A stretch of 64,000 nt of DNA, taken from assembly GCF_028736925.1 (NCBI RefSeq), contig NZ_JAQZAT010000002.1:310001-374000 (forward strand). Reading direction: 5' to 3'. The translations under genes were made by a program, and so were the position numbers. Position 1 is the stretch's first letter; each line of letters starts with the position of its first letter. This DNA is from Flavivirga sp. 57AJ16 (GTDB lineage Bacteria > Bacteroidota > Bacteroidia > Flavobacteriales > Flavobacteriaceae). The notes beneath the pieces were generated by a model, which had not been told where the DNA came from, searched no databases, and saw only the letters and a program-made list of their open reading frames with translations. Positions 55,592 to 64,000 of the stretch are shown here, piece by piece.

Positions 55592-56897
55592 GTGAAATAG
55601 ATTTTTTTGAATTTTTATACCCATACCATAAGATATAGGCATAACAAGTTATTACGAATATAAAAGCAGGCTTAAACCCAATAATATCAGTGAAATACCC
55701 ATACAGTGGCGGAATTATTGCTCCCCCCACAATAGCTGTACACAACAACCCTGATGCTTTTGGTTTTAGCTCTCCAATGCCATCAATAGCTAATGTGAAT
55801 ATGGTTGGAAACATTATTGAATTGAACAGTCCAACAGCTAGAATGCTCCACATACTGACCACGCCAGTTGTGCCAATTGAAATTAATATTAATGAAATTG
55901 CTATAGTAGCAAATATGCCAAGCACCTTTCCTGGGGAGATAATTTTGGTAAGGTATGATCCTATAAAACGTCCAATCATGGCTCCAGACCAATAAAACGT
56001 TACAAATACTCCCACAATGGCTTTATTGTCGTTATCGGCAAGCCCAGAATTAAGTATCCCTTCGGCTATTGATGTCATTAAATTATTTTCTTTAATGACA
56101 CTTACTAGTTTCATATCTAGAAAATAATTAACTAAATAGCTCCCAATGGCAACTTCTGCCCCTACATAGAACAAGATACCTAAAACACCTTGCATAAGAT
56201 TTTTTTGTTTAAAAACTTCAGTATAAGTTCCTGTTGAAGCTTCATTGATCAACGTTGGTAGTTTTGCGAAAAGAAAGATTCCAGCAATTAAGAGAATGAA
56301 TAGCGCTAAGCCTAAAAAAGGTGTTTGAACGGCAGAAGCTTCGCTGGCTAAATAGGTTTCTTTTGAAATTGCTGAAAGTGCCGCAATTTCATCTTTGGAT
56401 TTTATGGTATCACTAAGAATGAATAATGCGCCGACGGCCGGCGCTATAGCGGTTCCTAATGAGTTGAAAGCTTGAGAAAGATTTAATCTACTTGATGCTC
56501 CTTCTTCAGAACCTAAAACAGCAACATAGGGGTTTGCAGCTACTTGTAATATGGTCATGCCTCCGGCTAAGACAAAATAGGCGAGCATGAAAATACCAAA
56601 GACACGGTATGATGCCGCAGGATAAAATAATAAACAGCCGGTTGCCATAGTCGCTAGGCCCAAAATGATCCCTTTTTTGTATCCGATTTTCGAAAGTATG
56701 AAACTGGCAGGAATAGAAAGAACAAAATAAGCCCCAAAAAATGCGAATTGCACCATGCCAGCTTGAAAATAGGATAGTGTAAACAATTCTCTTAGGCGAG
56801 GGATTAAAGAATCTACTAATACCGTTATAAATCCCCAAAGGAAGAATAAGGTAGTCAATAAAATAAAAGATGGAAGGTATGATTTTTTCTGATTCAC
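55584..56897 (-). CDS. MFS sugar permease, FucP/glucose-galactose type
   Basis: A 437-residue inner-membrane transporter with twelve hydrophobic segments, of the fucose-galactose-glucose:proton symporter group. Family blocks are FFLWGFITVLVDSLIPRLRELF, FGAYFVLSIPASFI, GYKKGIILGL, AANPYVAVLG, LNLSQAFNSLGTAIAP and FWSGAMIGRFIGSYL. It is the first gene of the operon, overlapping the GH92 start by 8 bases. Given the two alpha-mannosidases, mannose is the probable cargo. Confidence 0.93.
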   Translation of the reverse strand: MNQKKSYLPSFILLTTLFFLWGFITVLVDSLIPRLRELFTLSYFQAGMVQFAFFGAYFVLSIPASFILSKIGYKKGIILGLATMATGCLLFYPAASYRVFGIFMLAYFVLAGGMTILQVAANPYVAVLGSEEGASSRLNLSQAFNSLGTAIAPAVGALFILSDTIKSKDEIAALSAISKETYLASEASAVQTPFLGLALFILLIAGIFLFAKLPTLINEASTGTYTEVFKQKNLMQGVLGILFYVGAEVAIGSYLVNYFLDMKLVSVIKENNLMTSIAEGILNSGLADNDNKAIVGVFVTFYWSGAMIGRFIGSYLTKIISPGKVLGIFATIAISLILISIGTTGVVSMWSILAVGLFNSIMFPTIFTLAIDGIGELKPKASGLLCTAIVGGAIIPPLYGYFTDIIGFKPAFIFVITCYAYILWYGYKNSKKSISHA

Positions 56898-57684
56898 TTT
56901 AGATATGTTTAATTTTTAATATATGTACATATTGAAATCAATCAAATTGGCTATGATTAATCCCTAAAATTTACTTTGGATTTTTATTACTTGAGTTAAA
57001 ATTTGATCAGTATTTATTTTTGAAACGTATAATATAGACTTACGTATTTACTTGTGCAAAGTATGTAGAAGATTTCTATTGTTTTTCCTTTTACGGAAGA
57101 AGCATGCTAAAATTCATGAATTTTAGCACGTTTCTTCTTGAGATTTCTCAATTAATCTAGTGTTATAGTGAACTTAACAAGATATCGTGTTTGTTTAAGG
57201 TTTAAGTAGTCCAAATGATAAGACTTTATCAAAAAAAATATATGGAAGGCTAAATGAAAAAATTATAAAGGATCTATTTCCTTAGAAGTTTGGATAAGAA
57301 CTCCAAATTTATCAGATATCCAAAACAAAGATTTTTAATCGAAAAACATACCGCAATGGCTCTGCCTCGATCTTGTCTTCCGACTAAGTAGGGATAGTTC
57401 GTTTTATGAAATTCTTTTATTAAGTTTCATTAGTGTCCGACTAAAGACGTAAGACCGCTTCGCTATTTGAACCAAGAACAAAGACTTGATTGTAACTAAC
57501 AGACAAACAGAGACACCTCTATTGTTTTACTTCGAGAAACCTAAATATTTCTTGATAGATTTAACTGGTATTAAAAGCAAGGCGTCTGATCTGTAATGCT
57601 TTTACAAATACTATTATAGATGGGCTTCAAATAATAATCAATAGTTTTAATCGGACAACAATAATTAAGTTTATTAAATCTTTT
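56898..57684. other. Intergenic region upstream of the GH92 operon
   Basis: No gene is supported in 787 bases. A 20-base perfect palindrome, CTAAAATTCATGAATTTTAG (57107-57126), sits within a longer imperfect hairpin (about 57095-57138) and is identical to the core of the terminator at 45197. The repeat element at 57427-57671 follows. The operon promoter should lie at 56900-57050; no box is clear. Confidence 0.55.
57427..57671. repeat. Inverted-repeat element, right flank of the GH92 operon
   Basis: In reverse orientation this shares both ends with the element at 48503-48722: about 100 bases at 57427-57535 and about 30 at 57640-57671. The middle (57536-57635) is unrelated. The two copies face each other across the permease/GH92/GH92/peptidase operon. 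Confidence 0.78.
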
Positions 57685-60600
57685 TTAGCGTTTCAAGGTA
57701 AAATGTCCCATAAATGTTCTGCCGTCCTGGAGGATAACTTTAAACCAATAGTCGTCAGAGCTTAACCGTTCACCATTAAAGGAACCGTCCCATCCATTGG
57801 AGGACGTGGCCAGTTGCTTAATAAGCTTTCCGTAGCGGTCAAAGATGTATATACTACTATTGGGCTGGAACTGGGTATTAACCCCTTTAATTTGCCAGTA
57901 ATCGTTGAACCCATCGTTGTTTGGGGTAAAAAACTTGGGATAACCAATAACGGATATATCAATAGAAGCCGTACCACATCCCTTTTTGTCCCTAACAAAG
58001 AGCGTATATATCCCTGCTTTTACCTGTTCAAAGAAAGGTTCGTCACGATAAAATCCAAATTCGTCATCCAGAGCAAATTCATAATCGCCCAGTCCTAGGT
58101 TGTTTTCATTGATTGTGATGGTATTGTTGTCGGAAAGATCTACAATGGTAATATCACCCTGGGCAATGGTAGCCAGTTCGGAGGCATTGACAAATGCCTC
58201 TCTAGATCTGGAACATCCGGTACCGTTCGTTTTGGTCAAGGTAATTGTATACGTTCCGGGTGTTGACACGGATAAGGTAGGATCGTTGGATAGTACACTA
58301 CCGTTTTGATCGTGCCATTCATAGTCGAATACTTCATTGGGATCAGCTTCGACCGGATCCAATACTATTGTAAATGTAGGGTCGGACGAGCACACGATTT
58401 GTGGGGTTTCGATGGTGAAATCGGGCAACTGGTTAACCAAGAGCTGTATATTGGTAGATGCCGAGCAGGCTGTGTTTAGCGGGTTTATAACCTCTGCCGT
58501 AATAGTTTGTGCTCCCGATAAGAATGTATTGGGCAGCGTTGGGCTGTCTGTAACAGGCATACCATTTTCATCGGTATAGTTATAATAAATCTCCATGCCC
58601 GTTTGAGCACCTAAAATTGTACTTGTAAAGTTTGATGTATCAAAGGGGTATTTGCCATCATCATCTATATCTCCAGCATCGCCATCACAGACGACTTGAT
58701 CTGCTAACGGGTTAGCAACTGGTTGGGCATCCACAATAAACTCCAAAGTAGTTTCATGAAAGCAAGGGCCATCAGGGTCACTGGTGTTATTATTGGTCAC
58801 TCGGATGGTAATGGTCTGACTGTCTATTAAAAGGGTATTTGGTAAAGGACTGGTTACGTCGTTACCATTAAAATCCTTTAAAGGATTGCCCGAGCTGTCA
58901 TAATAGGTTATGGATACATCACTATAGGATTGTCCTCCCAACACGGTCGTTTCCACAGCAGAAACAAGAAAGGGATAGGCGCCGTCAAAATCGTCGTCAC
59001 ATTGCCTGGCTATAGTGATCGGATTAGCTAACGGCAAGGCCTCCACAATAAGTAAACCTGGAAATTCTTCTAGTCCCAAACAGTTGTTATTGAGATCACT
59101 TTTAACGCGTACCCAGATGTTCTGACTATAGGGAGAGCTCATGTTTTGATGGTTATTGGGATCCGTTATTTCATTGATTTCCAGTTCTGCATCCGATTGG
59201 GATTCATAAAGGTGTGCAGAGGTGTTAAATGTTGAAAAAATAACATTTTCTATGTGGTCTTTAAAATTAGATAGATCGAAAGTGGCAACGCCGTCCCTGG
59301 GATCAAGGCCATCATCGCATTGATGGATAGGATCAGGATTATAAAGCGCTAAGGAACCACTATAAGGACTTACTTCTAGGGTTAAGGGCACGACTCTGTA
59401 ACATCCGTTGGAATTTTCAATTCGTATATAAATCGTTTCAGGAACAAAACCGGGATCATCTAGGTAGGCCTCAGGATTGGTTATAGCAGTGCCGTTGTTT
59501 TCTGCTTCGGTTTGATCTTCATAATAAGTGAATTGAAGTCCTTCAGCAGCATAATCTGGATTGACCTCAGCCTTAATACTATCCAATGTAAGGTTAAAAA
59601 ATGCTTGCCCATCATTAGAAGCATCATCACATTGCAAATAGGCACCAGGATTATTGGCTATAGGAAGTGAGAATACTTCAATTTGAACTGCGGTATCGGC
59701 AAGGCAATCGTTAAACTGATTATTGGTAACCCGTACATATATGGTTTGTCCGCCAGAAATCGTGTTTTCAAATGCTGATGGATTGGAGATTAGACTGGTA
59801 TAGGTGTCATCAGTGTAATAAGAAAGCGTAAAATCGGCCGGATCTTGTCCGTTTAAAATGGCGGTTTCTCTTTGTGTTATATCAAAAACCACAAAGCCAT
59901 CGGTATCGGTACCTGCCGAAGTATTATCGCATACCTCTATGTGAGGGATGCTGGTAGCGTCCAAAGGAAAGGGGGTTTCGTAAACTTCCAGATTAAAACT
60001 GGAAATAGCATAACAAGATGGGTTTAGTTTGTTTTCAACCCGTGCATAAATAGTGGTGCTTCCACTTTCAAAAGGACTTGTTAGAGGGGTATTTCCGGAT
60101 TCGGCTAATGGTTGCGAGGTATAATAGGTAACAGTAACATCTGTTTGACTTTCTTGAATGTCGTTGTCCTGGTCAGTTAAGTTGAACATAGCAAGCCCAT
60201 GAATATCACCACAGGCTTTCATGTTTTCGGGTGTGGCAGCAGTGGGTATAGGGTATGTGTTTATAGTAAAGCTTTCAGTATATGTCTCGCCACATTTTTC
60301 GGTAATCTCTACTTGATAGGTGGTTGTTGTACTTGGAGAGAAAACAGGGGTTGGGGATGTTGGATCACTAATATCTGTAGTTGGAGTCCAATTATAAGAA
60401 ATGGCCCCAGTAACGGTAGCATCTATTGTATCTACATGATCTCCAATGCAAATATTTTGATCCTGTAAGTTTAAATTTTCAATAAAGGTGATACGTTTAA
60501 AGCAAATTTTTTGTTCATTAGTAGATCCTCCGGTAGAGCCTGTAAATCCAAAATAGGCTGTCGAACTTCCGTTTAATGCCTGATTGACAATATTACCTGT

Positions 60601-61149
60601 ATATGCTATTATCTGAACACAATCTTTAGTTATTGTTATGGTTTGGGTTGCGGCGTTCCAGGAAAATTTAATCTCATGGAACTGTCCGTTTTCCAAATTT
60701 GGTAATTCGGCAATAGCCAGGTCGGAATTATGATTAGCATTTCCGTTAATCATCAGGCCAATATGGTCTGCAATCGGATCGTTATGTTCCGTATTTTGCC
60801 AAGTATCAAATTCTACAGCTAATGAATGCGAAATCCCTCCATAACCAATTTCTCCGCCTAAATTTCCTAATTGTGGTGTGGAATTAGGTTTTAAGACCAA
60901 TGCTATTCCATCGGCACCATTTGCATCATTGATACCAAAATAAGCATCGAAAACTATTTCAAAATCTGTGGTGAAATCTATCGGATTACCATACCATACC
61001 GCTCCATGTTGGCCCTCGGCATCTGGCGTTATAAGATAGCAATTATTACCCTGATTAACAGCATCACCAATTAGTTCAGCATTTAATTGCCCAAAAGTTT
61101 TGGGAATAAAGCTAAAAAAAAGACAGGGGAGAATTAAATATTTAAACAT
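57685..61149 (-). CDS. Large secreted lectin-domain protein with gliding-motility C-terminal (T9SS type B) domain
   Basis: A 1154-residue exported protein; signal peptide to about residue 20 (FIPKTFGQ). Residues about 22-220 form an L-type (legume-lectin-like) domain: NDANGADGIALVLKPN, then GGEIGYGGISHSLAVEFDTW. About eight repeated beta domains follow, each with a pattern like QCDDxxDGxxxFDL and TIYVRVxN. Several keep a DxDxDG-like calcium loop. Residues about 1065-1154 are the CHU_C/gliding-motility-associated domain (PKFFTPNNDGFNDYWQIKG, DRYGKLIKQL, GWDGSFNGERLSSDDYWFKV), which directs type IX secretion. It is probably a surface adhesin binding glycans. Confidence 0.93.
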   Translation of the reverse strand: MFKYLILPCLFFSFIPKTFGQLNAELIGDAVNQGNNCYLITPDAEGQHGAVWYGNPIDFTTDFEIVFDAYFGINDANGADGIALVLKPNSTPQLGNLGGEIGYGGISHSLAVEFDTWQNTEHNDPIADHIGLMINGNANHNSDLAIAELPNLENGQFHEIKFSWNAATQTITITKDCVQIIAYTGNIVNQALNGSSTAYFGFTGSTGGSTNEQKICFKRITFIENLNLQDQNICIGDHVDTIDATVTGAISYNWTPTTDISDPTSPTPVFSPSTTTTYQVEITEKCGETYTESFTINTYPIPTAATPENMKACGDIHGLAMFNLTDQDNDIQESQTDVTVTYYTSQPLAESGNTPLTSPFESGSTTIYARVENKLNPSCYAISSFNLEVYETPFPLDATSIPHIEVCDNTSAGTDTDGFVVFDITQRETAILNGQDPADFTLSYYTDDTYTSLISNPSAFENTISGGQTIYVRVTNNQFNDCLADTAVQIEVFSLPIANNPGAYLQCDDASNDGQAFFNLTLDSIKAEVNPDYAAEGLQFTYYEDQTEAENNGTAITNPEAYLDDPGFVPETIYIRIENSNGCYRVVPLTLEVSPYSGSLALYNPDPIHQCDDGLDPRDGVATFDLSNFKDHIENVIFSTFNTSAHLYESQSDAELEINEITDPNNHQNMSSPYSQNIWVRVKSDLNNNCLGLEEFPGLLIVEALPLANPITIARQCDDDFDGAYPFLVSAVETTVLGGQSYSDVSITYYDSSGNPLKDFNGNDVTSPLPNTLLIDSQTITIRVTNNNTSDPDGPCFHETTLEFIVDAQPVANPLADQVVCDGDAGDIDDDGKYPFDTSNFTSTILGAQTGMEIYYNYTDENGMPVTDSPTLPNTFLSGAQTITAEVINPLNTACSASTNIQLLVNQLPDFTIETPQIVCSSDPTFTIVLDPVEADPNEVFDYEWHDQNGSVLSNDPTLSVSTPGTYTITLTKTNGTGCSRSREAFVNASELATIAQGDITIVDLSDNNTITINENNLGLGDYEFALDDEFGFYRDEPFFEQVKAGIYTLFVRDKKGCGTASIDISVIGYPKFFTPNNDGFNDYWQIKGVNTQFQPNSSIYIFDRYGKLIKQLATSSNGWDGSFNGERLSSDDYWFKVILQDGRTFMGHFTLKR

Positions 61150-61810
61150 TCGTAAAAAGATATATGAAAAAGCAGGTTAAGTAAGAATAAAGTAATTAAT
61201 TGAAATTGAAGCTTACATTGCATATTTAAAATAAATAAAATATTTTCGTTTGAAGCCATAATGTTCAACTAATAGTTTTTAAACTTAGTAGAACTTATCC
61301 AAAATATGTATTAATAATAAAATGCTTATGCCTATCTATGATTATGCGAAATATTCGTAATAATTATCACATGTTTCCCCCTAAGGAAAGATTCTAAAAT
61401 CATATGCAATAAGATACATTAATTATTTTTAGTAGTTATATTTTTACAATATAACTAAATCGTTTTACTGAAAAAGCCAATATACAAAAATATAGATTAT
61501 GAAAGTCAAGACAGTGATATAATTTCACTATTTTATTAATTTGAATTAATTAAGAGAAGAAGAAAATTTGTAAGGGTTCAGTGTTAATAAGAGGGTATAC
61601 CATGCTTGATCCTATGGAAACTATCAACACCCAAGCTGGAGCTAAGAAAGAATTTCCAATGCTTAGAGTTGTACCTCACAGACATTTTAAAAGCGAGATG
61701 GTTGAAAATGCAATAAAGGAATTTTAGAATAATACCATCTAACTTTTTACGATAGTTAGTCTAGATCTAGTGGCGGAAATGATGCAGGAAATATTAATGG
61801 GCACTGAGGT
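61150..61810. other. Intergenic region with degraded coding sequence
   Basis: Mostly AT-rich with no gene. Bases 61603-61728 read MLDPMETINTQAGAKKEFPM followed by RVVPHRHFKSEMVENAIKEF, which resembles the start of a GH125-type chain. A separate frame, 61762-61848, reads LVAEMMQEILMGTEVTKTL. These look like scraps of lost genes. Confidence 0.4.
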
Positions 61811-61969
61811 GACCAAGACCTTAAAAGAGTTGAGTTCAGAGGTATGAATTATGTTATAGTAACATACCATAAATTTGGAGAGATTTTTGCCTTTGACATA
61901 GATGGTTATGGTAATTACTTGATGATGGACGATACAAATAGCATTGCATTATATGGTTTCAATCTGTAA
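61811..61969 (+). pseudogene. GH125-like exo-alpha-mannosidase remnant
   Basis: The frame reads FRGMNYVIVTYHKFGEIFA, then FDIDGYGNYLMMDDTNSIAL and a stop at 61967-61969. This is close to the conserved GH125 segment (YAYEVDGxGNxLLMDDANVPSLL). The preceding and following family parts are missing. GH125 enzymes act on alpha-1,6-mannose and often accompany GH92, so an intact copy would have fitted the neighbouring operon. Confidence 0.65.
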
Positions 61970-62195
61970 GCAAAAGATTTTAATAACTCATATTCGAATA
62001 TATTTTTTTAAGTAATCAGGTAGGTACAGGATGTGCTTTTTTTTCAAAAGATAGAAATTTACCTCGTAAGCAATGTTTAAATAAAGGTTTTTGTGAAAAT
62101 AGTTGTGATTTTCGACTGGAATTTAAATAGCAAAATGACTAATAAAAAAAATGGTAATAATTCTCTGTTCAATTTTGAAGTGTGGATTTAATAGA

Positions 62196-64000
62196 TTGTT
62201 AAAAAGGTATGGATTGTTTTGTTTTCTAATTTTAGTAAACATCGTCAATTGTCAAAATATTAAGGTAGATAAAATTCTATGTGAAAATAGAGTTAACCCT
62301 ATTGGAATTGATGTTACTGTTCCTCGGTTTAGTTGGATTTTATCGTCAAGAAGTAGGAACGTTAGACAATCTGCCTATTATATTCAAGTTTCTAACAATA
62401 AAGAAAGATTTGAAAGTAATACTCTGTGGGAAAGTGGTAAAGTGGAATCTGAGCTATCGGTCTTACTAAACTATGCCGGTCCAAAATTAAGTTCAAACAA
62501 TAAATATTATTGGAGAGTAAAGGTATGGGACCAAAATGGAAAGCCTTCAAAGTGGAGTGATGTAGGTTTGTGGCAAATGGGACCTATTGATATATCTGAT
62601 TGGGCAGCTGAATGGATTCAAGTGAATTCAGAAAATAGTATTGAACATTCAAGTCCTATATTTAGAAATGAATTTAAGGTTCTGAAAAAAATAGAATCTG
62701 CTACAGCAAATATAACATCCCATGGTTTGTATGTGGCCTACATAAACGGACATAAAATTGGGGATGCTTATTTTACTCCAGGTTGGACAAGTTATAATAA
62801 AAGGTTGCAGTATCAAACCTACGATGTTACCGCCATGATACAAAAAGGGTATAATGCAATTGGGGCTATGTTAGGAAGTGGATGGTATAGTGGAAATCTT
62901 GTTTGGGAAGGACATGAAAATTTTTATGGAGAAAGTTTGGCGTTGCTTTTACAAATAAAATTAAACTATACAGATGGTACTTCAGAAATTATAGGAACTA
63001 ACAAAAATTGGAAAACTACTACCGGAGAAGTAATAGACTCTGAAATTTATCATGGAGAAATAATTGATGCAAGAAAAAGAAAGAAAGGTTGGTATCTTGT
63101 AGGTTATAATGATGATAACTGGGAGCCAGTTAGAGTGGTAAATTATAGTAAAAAGAATTTAGTTGCCACTATTAATGAGCCTATTCGAAAACATGAAGTT
63201 TTTAAGCCCATTGAAGTTATTACTACACCTGATGGAGACAAGGTTTTGGATTTTGGGCAAAACTTGGTAGGATTTGTGCAAGTAAAAATCAAAGGAAAAA
63301 GCGGAGATCATATAATTTTAAAACATGCAGAAGTATTAGATAAGAACGGTAATTTTTATACAGAAAATTTAAGGTCTGCAAAACAAGAAAATAAGTATAT
63401 TTTAAAAGGGGGAGAAGAAGAAATTTTTGAACCTAACTTTACTTGGCAGGGCTTTAGATATGTTAAAGTGGAAGGAATTTCAGGTATGATAAATCCTGAA
63501 GATTTTACAGCTGTAGCACTTTATTCAGACATGCCCAAGACAGGTAGCTTTTCAACTTCAAACGAGTTGATTAATAAACTACAACATAATATTGAATGGG
63601 GGCAGAAGGGCAATTTTTTAGATGTCCCCACTGATTGCCCTCAACGAGATGAACGTTTAGGGTGGACTGGTGACGCTCAGGTATTTTTTAATACAGCGGC
63701 GTTTAACATGAAAGTTGATAATTTTTTCAGTAAATGGATGAGGGATGTTGAGGCAGATCAATTAGAAAATGGTAGTGTTCCACATGTGATTCCGAATGTG
63801 CTGGGTTCAAACGCATCGGGGTCCGCAGGTTGGGCAGATGTTGCTACAATTATTCCATGGAGTATTTACCTTAACTATGGCGATAAAAATATTTTAAAGC
63901 AGCAATATAAGAGTATGGAAGCTTGGGTAGATTACATTAGTAGTCAAACTGAAGATTATTTATGGAATAAGGGATCTCATTTTGGAGACTGGCTTTATTA
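62196..64000 (+). CDS. GH78 alpha-L-rhamnosidase (3' end outside window)
   Basis: About 600 residues of a GH78 enzyme, open to the window end. I prefer the TTG at 62196, which gives a clean signal peptide (LLKRYGLFCFLILVNIVNCQ); the in-frame ATG at 62151 would add an odd hydrophobic stretch. Domain order is a fibronectin-type start (ENRVNPIGIDVTVPRFSW), the lectin-like N domain (VAYINGHKIGDAYFTPGWTSY), the rhamnosidase beta domain (DFGQNLVGFVQVKI), and the catalytic barrel with VPTDCPQRDERLGWTGDAQ, which contains the acid residues. It hydrolyses terminal alpha-L-rhamnose from glycans. Confidence 0.9.
   Translation, partial: MLKRYGLFCFLILVNIVNCQNIKVDKILCENRVNPIGIDVTVPRFSWILSSRSRNVRQSAYYIQVSNNKERFESNTLWESGKVESELSVLLNYAGPKLSSNNKYYWRVKVWDQNGKPSKWSDVGLWQMGPIDISDWAAEWIQVNSENSIEHSSPIFRNEFKVLKKIESATANITSHGLYVAYINGHKIGDAYFTPGWTSYNKRLQYQTYDVTAMIQKGYNAIGAMLGSGWYSGNLVWEGHENFYGESLALLLQIKLNYTDGTSEIIGTNKNWKTTTGEVIDSEIYHGEIIDARKRKKGWYLVGYNDDNWEPVRVVNYSKKNLVATINEPIRKHEVFKPIEVITTPDGDKVLDFGQNLVGFVQVKIKGKSGDHIILKHAEVLDKNGNFYTENLRSAKQENKYILKGGEEEIFEPNFTWQGFRYVKVEGISGMINPEDFTAVALYSDMPKTGSFSTSNELINKLQHNIEWGQKGNFLDVPTDCPQRDERLGWTGDAQVFFNTAAFNMKVDNFFSKWMRDVEADQLENGSVPHVIPNVLGSNASGSAGWADVATIIPWSIYLNYGDKNILKQQYKSMEAWVDYISSQTEDYLWNKGSHFGDWLY

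Noticed and set aside
62281-62469. Short plus-strand ORF beginning with GTG
   Set aside because: It is a shadow of the GH78 reading frame, which has clear family motifs across the same bases.
1-64000. CRISPR array, tRNA or rRNA
   Set aside because: No regularly spaced direct repeats, cloverleaf-like sequences with CCA ends, or rRNA-like blocks were seen. Repeats found are dispersed palindromes.

Overview
The window looks like chromosomal DNA of a marine or polysaccharide-degrading member of the Bacteroidota, most likely Flavobacteriaceae. The evidence is low GC, several SusC/SusD pairs, FecI/FecR regulation, a hybrid two-component regulator with a sensor beta-propeller, fused GldF-GldG ABC transporters, a type IX secretion C-terminal sorting domain, and large glycoside hydrolase operons. 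I see no rRNA, tRNA or CRISPR array.

Bases 1-19402 form one unusual locus: a GldA-like ATPase (cut by the window edge) and GldFG fusion; two tandem short MutS-like ATPases; a secreted M16 zinc peptidase; a divergent FecI-type sigma factor and FecR anti-sigma; a SusC receptor with an N-terminal STN signalling domain and its SusD; then a second GldA/GldFG module. This is my best candidate for an undescribed system: a TonB-dependent, surface-signalled importer or processor, perhaps for a peptide, bracketed by duplicated ABC modules. All functional statements about the whole are inference.

Bases 19403-28880 are a plastic zone. It holds SusD remnants in two copies, IS1595 and IS1182 relics, several short elements with terminal inverted repeats, and small genes (SGNH hydrolase, membrane protein, LysE exporter, unknown). 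Inside it lies an intact four-gene MbnP/MbnH-type cluster (20706-24249): a small CNGKC membrane protein, an MbnP lipoprotein, a di-heme MbnH peroxidase and a Cys-containing outer-membrane barrel. It probably serves copper handling.

Bases 28881-46000 hold a polysaccharide utilization locus: a secreted beta-propeller protein and an HTCS regulator on the minus strand, facing SusC, SusD, GH43, a clan GH-A hydrolase, a second GH43 and aldose epimerase on the plus strand. Remnants of another GH43, a sialate O-acetylesterase and a SusC show the locus has been losing genes. The likely substrate is an arabinose- or xylose-containing glycan.

Bases 46380-57684 hold a TPR/AraC-type regulator and a minus-strand operon (sugar permease, two GH92 alpha-mannosidases, a basic-secretory-protein-type metallopeptidase) that fits alpha-mannan or N-glycoprotein use. 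Related inverted repeats lie on both sides of this operon. Downstream are a large secreted lectin/adhesin with a gliding-motility-type C-terminal domain, a GH125 remnant and the start of a GH78 alpha-rhamnosidase that runs off the window.
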